Assembly (NCBI GenBank): GCA_964643005.1 | Contig: CAZXQI010000003.1 | Span: 8,450 to 72,449 of the forward strand | Length of the DNA: 64,000 bases | Direction of reading: 5' to 3' | Source of the DNA: UBA6168 sp964643005 | GTDB taxonomy: Bacteria > Bacteroidota > Bacteroidia > Chitinophagales > Saprospiraceae | Shown here: one piece after another, positions 24,959 through 33,600 of the stretch | Position numbering within the stretch: position 1 is the first letter of the stretch | Layout: the number at the start of each line of letters is the position of its first letter | Translations under genes and position numbers: made by a program | The notes under the pieces: generated by a model | What the model was told of the DNA's origin: nothing | The model's input: only the letters and a program-made list of their open reading frames with translations | Database searches by the model: none

Positions 24959-26311
24959 TCAATGCTCTCCGACCATTTCTTCCAATCTGATGGGCAGATG
25001 CGATTTTATCCACTCCATATAGTCTCCGCTATATCCCGCCTTCTTTTGCAGTGCATTTACTTTTTCAAAAATAGCGGCGGAAGTCGCATCGTCCGGCGGG
25101 GCGTGTTCTTTCAGTTCCCGTAATAGCTCCAAGATATTTTCATCCACGATGCTTTCTTTATTGCGGAACTGCTCGTCCATTTCCTGTTCGGCAGAATCCG
25201 AGTAAGCCTCGGCGATGGTTTCGGAAATGCTCCTTCCGTGCTCCATGCTCTCTTTGATGTTCCCCCGACCCGTCACCGCATTGCCGATAGCGAAGACATT
25301 GATATGCCCCTTCACGCGGCAGCACTCGCCTTCTGCAACGTCAAAGACGTGTCCCTGCATCGGGACGCCGGGCATCGGCAGGGGAATGCTCCCGATAGAC
25401 GACACCACTAAGGGCGTCCGGAATTCCTTATCGCTTCCCGGGACTTCGCTGACTCTGCCATTTTCCACGACCGTCTCCCGCAGCGTCAGCCCGACCAGTC
25501 GGTCATCTTCCACAATTTTTCCAACGGGGATATGGCAGGGCAGCACATTGAACAGGAATTTGGCCTGTGCATTCTGTAGCACCTTTTCGCGCACCATCTC
25601 TGCTTTGGCGAGTTTTTCCGGCGTGTCCGTTTCGGCTGGTGAGAGCGGCATGTCCTTTACCCGGCGGCGATAGATGAGCGTGCAGCCTTTCAGACCGAGG
25701 TCGCTCAGCGCGAGGCCCTGACTATCCAGCACCTTTGCAATTCCCCGCTCTAAGTCGAACATATTGACGGAGATGCCCCGCTCAAACAATGCTTTTTCTA
25801 CCGTCTCCATCATCAGCGCCTTGGCCACGTCAATGGAAGCTAATCCGCCGCCAATCACTACGGCGCCGTCTCTCGCTACGATTTGCTCTCCCTGATAATC
25901 CGGTTCGTGTTTGTGGTTGTACCAAAAGATAAACGGGTTCTGATAGTACAACCCCTTGCCTACGTAGTCGTCAATGCCCTCGATAGAAAGCGGTCGGTCG
26001 CGCCAGGCGCCCGTGGCTAACAAGATGGCCGAGAAGCCCCAGTTTTTTGTAATGTCCTGAAACTCAATCTCTTCCCCTAATCGCACATTGGGGACAAAGC
26101 TCACGAGCGGGTGGCTCAATTTTTCATTGATATTAGCTTCTTCCTTGTCTCTTAGCTTGGTGTGCCACTTGGGCAGGCCGTCTTCAATTTTCCCGTAGGG
26201 CAGTGCATTCTGCTCAAAAACAACCGTGCGAATACCGCGGCGACTCAATTGGTAAGCGGCTTCGGCGCCAGATACAGCGCCTCCGAAAATAGCGATGATG
26301 TGAGGATTCAT
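24959..26311 (-). CDS. FAD-dependent NAD(P) oxidoreductase (GltD / ferredoxin-NADP reductase-like)
   Basis: The 450-aa flavoprotein starts with an FAD-binding Rossmann motif (HIIAIFGGAVSGAEAAYQLS), then FEQNALPYGKIEDGLPKWHT, in place of the GGLLRYGIP segment of GltD and adrenodoxin reductase. A second dinucleotide site is AVVIGGGLASIDVAKALM (~168-186), and the closing INVFAIGNAVTGRGNIKESM loop binds FAD. There is no N-terminal Fe-S domain, so electrons must come from a partner. It lies between korB and the NuoEF fusion on the same strand; the gaps are 363 and 162 bases. A ferredoxin:NADP reductase-like role is inferred from these neighbours. Confidence 0.88.
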   Translation of the reverse strand: MNPHIIAIFGGAVSGAEAAYQLSRRGIRTVVFEQNALPYGKIEDGLPKWHTKLRDKEEANINEKLSHPLVSFVPNVRLGEEIEFQDITKNWGFSAILLATGAWRDRPLSIEGIDDYVGKGLYYQNPFIFWYNHKHEPDYQGEQIVARDGAVVIGGGLASIDVAKALMMETVEKALFERGISVNMFDLERGIAKVLDSQGLALSDLGLKGCTLIYRRRVKDMPLSPAETDTPEKLAKAEMVREKVLQNAQAKFLFNVLPCHIPVGKIVEDDRLVGLTLRETVVENGRVSEVPGSDKEFRTPLVVSSIGSIPLPMPGVPMQGHVFDVAEGECCRVKGHINVFAIGNAVTGRGNIKESMEHGRSISETIAEAYSDSAEQEMDEQFRNKESIVDENILELLRELKEHAPPDDATSAAIFEKVNALQKKAGYSGDYMEWIKSHLPIRLEEMVGEH

Positions 26312-26674
26312 ATTTTCAATTTTGCAAAAACCAGTGTTTCGTATGCAGGAAATCTTTGATAAAGAGCGAATAGCCGGTCTTCATCTCAGTCCATCCCCCC
26401 ACCCTTCCGCGCACTTCTAACCGGCGCCTTTCTCTTTTTTTATTTTTAAAAAAAATCCCTGAACAGGGTGAAATCTAAAGGCCGTCGCCTTTCCGGTTTT
26501 TTATTTTTAAAAAAATATCTCTATTGAAAATCAATGAGTTAAATTAGGCGGTGGCCGAAAACCGACCATCGCCTAATATTGAGTTCTGAACGGCTCGGAT
26601 ACTCGAGTCATTTAAAACTTCTCAAAATTCAGGCTCCTCAGGGCCTGTACTTCGGGCAAACGAATCGTCCGCCG
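26312..26674. other. Intergenic stretch korB to FAD oxidoreductase
   Basis: This holds two imperfect direct copies of a CGCCTTTC(n)TTTTTATTTTTAAAAAAA element (26425-26457 and 26485-26516, about 60 bases apart) and a hairpin at 26543-26577. No small ORF is convincing. Confidence 0.6.
26543..26577 (-). terminator. Hairpin after korB, possible terminator
   Basis: ATTAGGCGGTGG pairs with CCATCGCCTAAT (12 bp, one G-T pair). It lies about 100 bases after the korB stop. The sequence after it on the minus strand (TTAACTC) has no real U-tract, so termination is uncertain. Confidence 0.45.
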
Positions 26675-27724
26675 CTATTTGATTTCCCAGGTTCCAGCGC
26701 CCGCCAGAAGCTTGTCCAATTCTCCGGCGCCTAAGTTCTGCGTGGCCTCGTCAATCTGACTGAACAACATGTCCTCGTAGCAGGGCCTTTGTACGCTATA
26801 GAATACGCCAAAGGGACGGGGCAGCGCATTTTCATTCGTGGACGGATCGTCGAAAAAGCGCGCGAGCATCTGGGCTTTTACCTGGTCGGTCTCATCGTGA
26901 ATCCAGAGATCGTCTTTGGAAAAACCATCTGTGTTCAAATCCACGATGGTCGGCGTAAAGCCATCTAAGCGAATGCCCTTTTCATTTTCTTTTCCAAAAA
27001 CTAAGGGCTGGCCGTTTTCTAAGAAGACGGTCGTGCTGGGCTTGGACTCTTTTTCCGTGAAGGAAAAGAAAGCGCCGTCGTTGAAAATATTGCAGTTCTG
27101 ATAAATCTCCAAAAACGACATACCCCGGTGCTGATTAGCTCTGGCCAGCATGTCCTTGAGGTGCTTAGGATCCCTGTCCATAGAGCGGGCGACAAAAGTC
27201 GCATCGGCGCCCAGCGCCAGCGCCACCGGATTCACCGGATAGTCGAGGGAGCCAAAAGGCGTGGATGCCGTCCGCTTGCTTTTCTCCGAAGTAGGAGAAT
27301 ACTGCCCCTTAGTCAGACCGTAAATCTGGTTGTTGAATAAAATGAGATTCAAATCAAAATTGCGTCGGCAGGCGTGGATCACGTGGTTGGTACCGATGCT
27401 CAGTCCGTCGCCGTCGCCCGTTATGATCCAGATGTCCAATTCAGGGTTGGCCATTTTCAGGCCGGCGGCAATGGCCGGAGCGCGCCCGTGAATGCTGTGC
27501 ATCCCGTATGTCTCCATATAGTACGGAAAGCGGGAAGAGCATCCGATACCGGAGATAAATACCGTCCCCTCTCTGGTCTTGTTCAGGTCGGCCAGCGTGG
27601 TCTGGATTTGTTTTAGAATAGAATAATCGCCGCAGCCCGGGCACCAGCGAACGTCCTGATCGCTGGCAAAGTCTTTGGCTTTCAATGGAATGGCGGCGCC
27701 GGTATTTTGATGATCAACTGCCAT
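26675..27724 (-). CDS. korB: 2-oxoacid:ferredoxin oxidoreductase, beta subunit
   Basis: The 349-aa protein carries the thiamine diphosphate domain: the WCPGCGDYSILKQI cysteine motif near residue 27, CSSRFPYYMETYGMHSIHGR with a further cysteine, and the TPP/Mg motif ITGDGDGLSIGTNHVIHACR with NNQIYGLTKGQYSPTS after it. With the alpha subunit it oxidises 2-oxoglutarate or a related 2-oxoacid plus CoA to acyl-CoA and CO2, reducing ferredoxin. It starts 103 bases after korA. Substrate choice (2-oxoglutarate, pyruvate or branched oxoacids) cannot be settled from sequence reading alone. Confidence 0.93.
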   Translation of the reverse strand: MAVDHQNTGAAIPLKAKDFASDQDVRWCPGCGDYSILKQIQTTLADLNKTREGTVFISGIGCSSRFPYYMETYGMHSIHGRAPAIAAGLKMANPELDIWIITGDGDGLSIGTNHVIHACRRNFDLNLILFNNQIYGLTKGQYSPTSEKSKRTASTPFGSLDYPVNPVALALGADATFVARSMDRDPKHLKDMLARANQHRGMSFLEIYQNCNIFNDGAFFSFTEKESKPSTTVFLENGQPLVFGKENEKGIRLDGFTPTIVDLNTDGFSKDDLWIHDETDQVKAQMLARFFDDPSTNENALPRPFGVFYSVQRPCYEDMLFSQIDEATQNLGAGELDKLLAGAGTWEIK

Positions 27725-27827
27725 GACTAAAAAAATTAATTGATTGATGAATGAAAAATTCGATTTTGCACTTTGTCCTCTCCCCTCTCTCAGCCCTTAC
27801 TTCTATTTCTTTTTTTTCAAAAAAAAA

Positions 27828-29672
27828 TTAAGAAAGCAGGCTTACGGCAAAATCGTATAGTTCTTCGGCGGCTATCGGCGTGCCCTGCATCTTGTTGTAC
27901 TGGATGACAGGCAACAGGTATTTGTCCCGAATGACTTTCGCCAATTGGCCATTATTAATTTCAGGTATTAAAATCTTGTCGTATTGCTTTAGCATTTCGC
28001 CCAGGTTGCGGGGGAAGGGTCGCAGGTAGCGCAGGTGCGCATGTCCGGCCTTGTATCCCGTCTCCAACAGTTGGCGAATCACGGACTGGCAGGCGCCATA
28101 GGTCGAACCCCATCCGAGGATGAGTAATTCGCCGCTATCGTAGCCAGTCTCCACCTTTTGCTCTGGAATATAATCGGCGATTTTCTCCACCTTGGCCTCT
28201 CTGGTCTTAATCATGCGCTCGTGGTTGCCCGGATCATAGCTCACGTTGCCGGTGCCGTCTTCTTTCTCCAATCCGCCCACCCGATGCGTCAGACCCGGCG
28301 TGCCGGGGATGGCCCAGGGGCGCGCCAGTTTTTCGTCTCTGGTATAAGGCATGAAGGGAATGCCGTTTTCATTCTGTTTGGCAAATTCCACCTTAATCTC
28401 CGGCAGGTCGGAGGCCTTCGGAAAGCGCCAGGGCTCGGCGCCATTGGCAATGAAACCATCACTCAGCATGATGACCGGAGTCATGTGTTGCAGCGCTATG
28501 CGGCAGGATTCAAAAGCCACCTCGAAGCAATCGCTCGGCGAATTAGCAGAAATAACCGGCATGGGGCATTCGCCGTTTCGACCGTACAGCGCCTGTAACA
28601 GGTCGGCCTGCTCCGTCTTGGTAGGGAGGCCGGTGGAAGGGCCGCCTCGCTGCACATCTATTATGACTAAAGGCAGTTCCAGCATGACGGCCAGTCCCAT
28701 CGCTTCGCCCTTTAGCGCTAAGCCAGGGCCGGATGTGCCGGTGATGCCCAGGTTCCCTCCGTAGCTGGCGCCGATGGCCGAACTGATGGCGGCAATCTCG
28801 TCTTCTGCCTGGAAGGTCTTCACCCCGTAATTCTTGTACTTCGCCAAACTGTTCAGAATGCCCGAAGCGGGAGTAATGGGATAGGAGCCGTAAAACAAGG
28901 GAAGACCTGCCTTTTTGGAAGCCACTATCAATCCCAGTACGGCGGCCTCGTTGCCCATGATGCTGCGGTAAGTCCCTTTGGCAAGCTGGGCGGGCTTAAC
29001 CGTATAACGGGTGGTAAACTCTTCATTCGTTTCGGCCAAATGAAAGCCCGCATGGAGGCACTTGCGGTTAGCGTCCAGAATATCCGGCTTGTTTTTAAAC
29101 TTAATGGAAAGATAGCGCTCGGTGGTGTCCATCGTCCGGTTGTAGCGCCAGAGCAGATAGCCCAACACGAGCATATTTTTACAGCGGTCTTTTTCCTTGG
29201 TGCTGAGGGGGGATTCCGCGAGCGTTTCGCGGGTCAGTTTCGTTATCGGAAGTTTAATAAGCTCGTAGCCGTCTAAAGAGCCGTCTTCTAAGGGATTAAT
29301 GCCATCCGCATATTTCGCCAGACGAAGGTTCTTCGTGTCGAATCCATCTTCGTTGATGATGATCGTCCCACCTTTCCGAAGTTGTCTGAGATTGACTTTT
29401 AGCGCTGCGGCGTTCATGGCGACGAGCAGGTCGAAGTGGTCGCCGGGGGTAAAAATCTCCCTACTTCCAAAGTGTAACTGAAAGCCGGACACTCCGGGAA
29501 CTGTGCCCGCCGGAGCGCGTATTTCCGCCGGAAAATCGGGGAAGGTGGCCAGGTCGCTGCCAGTAAGAGCAGTATCGTCGGTAAACAAGCCGCCGGTGAG
29601 TTGCATTCCATCGCCGGAGTCTCCGGCAAATTTGATGACGACGGCATCCTTTTCAAGCATTTGAATATCCAT
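27828..29672 (-). CDS. korA: 2-oxoacid:ferredoxin oxidoreductase, fused gamma-alpha subunit
   Basis: The frame opens with a TTG at 29681; the ATG at 29672 (MDIQMLEKDAVVIKFAGDSG) is preferred, giving 614 aa. Residues ~1-190 are the gamma domain (GDSGDGMQLTGGLFTDDTAL). From ~225 the alpha (PYR) domain follows, with GSYPITPASGILNSLAKYKN, the FQAEDEIAAISSAIGASYGG glutamate region and GPGLALKGEAMGLAVMLELP. The C-terminal domain II ends the protein (LRPFPRNLGEMLKQYDKILI). This gamma-alpha fusion is the common Bacteroidetes Kor form. It heads the redox gene run. Confidence 0.93.
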   Translation of the reverse strand: MDIQMLEKDAVVIKFAGDSGDGMQLTGGLFTDDTALTGSDLATFPDFPAEIRAPAGTVPGVSGFQLHFGSREIFTPGDHFDLLVAMNAAALKVNLRQLRKGGTIIINEDGFDTKNLRLAKYADGINPLEDGSLDGYELIKLPITKLTRETLAESPLSTKEKDRCKNMLVLGYLLWRYNRTMDTTERYLSIKFKNKPDILDANRKCLHAGFHLAETNEEFTTRYTVKPAQLAKGTYRSIMGNEAAVLGLIVASKKAGLPLFYGSYPITPASGILNSLAKYKNYGVKTFQAEDEIAAISSAIGASYGGNLGITGTSGPGLALKGEAMGLAVMLELPLVIIDVQRGGPSTGLPTKTEQADLLQALYGRNGECPMPVISANSPSDCFEVAFESCRIALQHMTPVIMLSDGFIANGAEPWRFPKASDLPEIKVEFAKQNENGIPFMPYTRDEKLARPWAIPGTPGLTHRVGGLEKEDGTGNVSYDPGNHERMIKTREAKVEKIADYIPEQKVETGYDSGELLILGWGSTYGACQSVIRQLLETGYKAGHAHLRYLRPFPRNLGEMLKQYDKILIPEINNGQLAKVIRDKYLLPVIQYNKMQGTPIAAEELYDFAVSLLS

Positions 29673-30689
29673 ATCTAACAAAATCTTTATGGTGTAAAGT
29701 AAGAGACGAAATGCTATAATGCCGAATTTTCAACTGCGAATTTTTTCTTTTAGAAAAATTAGTCCTTGTCGTTAGGATAAAAATCTTGCAAAAACTCAAA
29801 AAGAACAGCTAAACACAGTTCAAAAATCCACCTTCAATCTGACGAGGCTTCCGCGGATCGCTTCCCCAGATGGTCATTTGCGCATTTCGGTACGCCGATT
29901 TAAAATCAACTTGGCGCTTATTTCTAAAATGCTTTTTTTCTAAAAAGTTAAACGAGCGCCAAAATAGCAGATAGCTTTTTACAAAACGATGGCAAAAATC
30001 ACCGAGAGGGCTTCTAAAAATCAAAAGAACTCACAGCGCATCGAGGGAGAGCCGTTTTTAGAAACTAAAAAAGAGAAAGTGTAGCGCTGAAGTCCGCAGT
30101 CGGGGAATCATTATTAAAAAAAATTGACAATTATTGAATCAAATGCAATTCTTCAGCACGGGGGGCTTTCTAAGTTTTTAAGGCTGGGTTTTTCCGCTGA
30201 ATTACTTTGGAATTGCGCCTGCAAAAAAGCCGGGGCAGGCCATTCAAGCAAATATTTGTTAAATTAAAATTCAAGAAATCAAACAAAAGAATTGGTTGAA
30301 CGCATAAGATATATTCTATCTTTGCATCATATTTTAGGAGCCAAACTATGTAGGTCGGCCATTTTCCAAAAACTGTATCCCATGAAAAGAACTTTAACCA
30401 GACTACTCCACCACTACATTAGTTCTTTATACCCACCACACACTAAGGCGCTTCCATCTCCTATTAATTTCATTGGAAAAAAATCGAGAGCATTAGTTCT
30501 TTTTGAACATGGTCAAAAACTCGCACGGTCAGACTCGTACTCTTTTTGACTGTGCCCTTTTTTGGTTTAAAAAATAGTTTTCAAAAAGAACCCTCACAGG
30601 TTTAGGTCATTCGCTTTTCGGCAGATATTTTAGACTGCTTCGGGAATTGGAAATATTGACATACAAACAAAAACCGGTACATATAACCC
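29673..30689. other. 1-kb intergenic region with a promoter and long leader
   Basis: The left half has no recognised gene. A full-consensus plus-strand promoter lies at 30292-30324. Downstream are an AGGAG, ATG-TAG start-stop pair (30337-30353), then a 55-codon frame (30382-30549) opening MKRTLTRLLHHYISSLYPPH. The big exoprotein starts at 30690. Whether the 55-codon frame is translated or is a decayed older N-terminus cannot be decided here. Confidence 0.55.
30292..30324 (+). promoter_or_regulatory. Promoter for the 1407-aa exoprotein
   Basis: TTG (30296-30298), an 18-base spacer and TATCTTTG (30317-30324) match both Bacteroidetes boxes; a second TTG lies at 30292. The leader to the annotated start would be about 360 bases. 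Confidence 0.7.
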
Positions 30690-33600
30690 ATGCTACAACC
30701 GATACACACCTGCAAGTTCAGGTCGTCATTGATAGCTTTGATACGGCCTGGGAATTTGCCAAAGCAAAGTATTCTATGGCTCCCCATCGCAACTGCATTT
30801 TCCCTGCTGTTGCTCCCCTCCGTACTCATTGGTCAGTGCTATTCGATGATTTGCAACCAGAACGTGGAATTGGCTTTGGGAAACGATTGTACCGCTTCAG
30901 TCAATCCCTATTTTATTATTGAAAACAACTGGTCGTGCCAGGGACCGATGACAATGGAGTACTACGACAATAATGGCGACTTCATCGGCGACTTAGTCAC
31001 GGGCGATTATCTGGGAGACACACTTCAGGTACACGTGACACACAAATGGACAGGGCTGACATGCTGGGGCTCCGTCTATATCATCGACAAGAAAAAACCG
31101 GTCATTCAGCCGAATCACCTGGCGCTGAATTGTGCGCAGGATACGGATGTTTCCTCCGTCGGAATGCCGCCCATCGGCGACAATTGCAGCAATCAGATGG
31201 CGATCAGCCATCAGGATTCCACTTTTGAATTTGACTGCGGCTTTATCGGTTTTAAAAAATATTTCGCTCCGTCCAATTGGACGGTAACATTAACGGATAC
31301 TGGGGATGGTGGGGTAGATGTCACGGGAGCTCCCAATTCAATACTGGTCGAAGGGGCCGGTAACTCCCCTCAAACAATTAGCCCATGCTATGTGACGAGT
31401 TTTTCAATCGTCATACCGGCAGACGGCTATGTCAGTTTTGATTGGAGTAGTTTTGGGGGCTCCACTTTTAATCTTGACGCTTTCTACCTCACCATCAACA
31501 ATTGGAGTGTACAACTCTCAAACGACTCCATCCAAAGCGGCGCCTTCACTACGGGGCTGCTCCACGCCGGCGATTTGCTCTCTTTCGACCAAACTTCCGA
31601 CGGCGACGCCAACGTCGTGAACACGCTTATTTCCAATTTTCATTTTCAAACACAGGCATGGAAGGTTCTGCGCCGAACCTGGAGCGCCACCGATGAGTGG
31701 AACAACACCGCCCATCAGAACCAATTCATCGCTCTCTTGCGGACGCAGCTTTCTCAGGTGGTTTTTCCGCCCGACTTAGACGGCGTCAATGGGCCGATTC
31801 TAGCCTGCGACGATCCGGCAACGCCTCAACAGACGGGCGTCCCGTTCATTGACGAGGACGGCGATCCCAACACTGCGAACGACCAGTTTCCATTGGAAAG
31901 CGGAGATTGCTTTTTTACGCTGAGCTACGAAGACCTGATCAGTCCCAACTGCCAGGGCAGCGAACTCTTAGTGCGGAAGTGGACAATTGCCGACGAATGT
32001 TCCGGCGAGATTTTGGAGCGCGAACAACTCATCTACCGGCAGGATCTGATACCTCCTGAATTGACCTGCCCTCCACCCACCGTACTCAGCACCGGCGATT
32101 TTGGCTGCTTCAGCACCATCTATCTGCCGCAGGCCGAAGCCGCGGATAATTGCTCAGCCATTATAGACATTACTCCCTCCTGGGATTTTGGAACCGGATA
32201 CGGACCTTTCGGCGGAATTGAACCAGGAAGCTATACAGTAGTATATCAGGCCGGCGACGCCTGTGGAAACACCTCCACCTGCTCCACGACCGTCACGGTA
32301 GAGGACTTTGTGCCGCCCACCATGGTTTGCAAAGACCTTCCCGATGTCCTTCTCAATGAAAGCGGGCAGGCTTTCGTGGCAGCCGACGCAATAGACGACG
32401 GAAGTTTTGACTGGTGCTGTATCGAGAGCTACAAGATCAGGCGAGTCGAGGACCCCGACACGGCTTACGGCTCCTTCCTAACGGTGGATTGCGACGACTT
32501 AGGCGCCCCTGTCATGGTGCATTTGCAGATCATGGATTGCAGCGGCAACGACAACTTCTGCGAAGTTCAGATCAGCGTCCACGACGACCAAAACCCCAGC
32601 ATCCTGCCGCCCGCCGACCTGACGGTGGACTGCTCCACAGATATTGGCAATCTCTCCCAGTTTGGCGAGCCGATTGCGACGGATAACTGCAATTTTGAAT
32701 TAGTGGAAACGGCCGCCTACGACCTGACAAACTGTGGAGAAGGTACGCTGACCCGCCACTTTGTAGTCAGCGACCAGGCCGGAAATACCGCTACTGCACA
32801 GCAAATCATCTATCTATCCAACATCATTCCCTGGAACCAGGACGGCAGCCTGATCGAATGGCCGCCCGACCTTTCGCTGCCGGGATGCGGCGTCTCTATG
32901 GAGCCGCACAATCTGCCTCCGCCTTACAACGCCCCCGGCTTTCCGGGCGAGCAGAGCGCCTGCCAATCCCTGACCGTCAACCATCAGGATGAAATCGTCT
33001 GGATTGCAGAGCCGGCCTGCTATTTTATCTATCGCAACTGGATCGTCACAGACTGGTGTCAGTATCAACAGGGAGGAAACGCAGGAATCTGGCAGCACAT
33101 CCAAGTATTGGAAGTGCAGGACAATGAGCCGCCGGCCTTCATCAATGCACCCTCTGATATTCATATTCCACTGGAAAACGGCTGTTTTGCAAATGTGAAT
33201 CTGCCCTCGCCTGAAGCGGACGATTGCAGCAACCAGACGACAATTACCGCCTCCGGGGCTTTGGGCAATGGGTTTAATTTTCAAAATGTACAGGCGGGCG
33301 TTTATCCCATGACTTACATAGCCAGTGACGGCTGCGGAAATGTCGCCACACACAACTTCACGGTGACCGTAGCCGACGACGAACCCCCGCATGCCTCCTG
33401 CCTCAACGGCCTGACTGTCATGCTGGACTACAGCGGCCAGCTCACGATAAACGCAAGCGTTTTCAACCTGAACAGCTTCGACGACTGTACCGCGCCGGAG
33501 GATTTACAATTCAGCTTCTCCCCTGTCCCGGGAAATGCGGAGCAGACTTTCAACTGCGATGACGTAGGACAAAACAGCATACAGCTCTGGGTCTTTGATC

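Noticed and set aside
29809..30024. 71-codon minus-strand frame upstream of korA
   Set aside because: No start context, odd composition and no recognisable motif; it lies in an AT-rich stretch and looks like chance.
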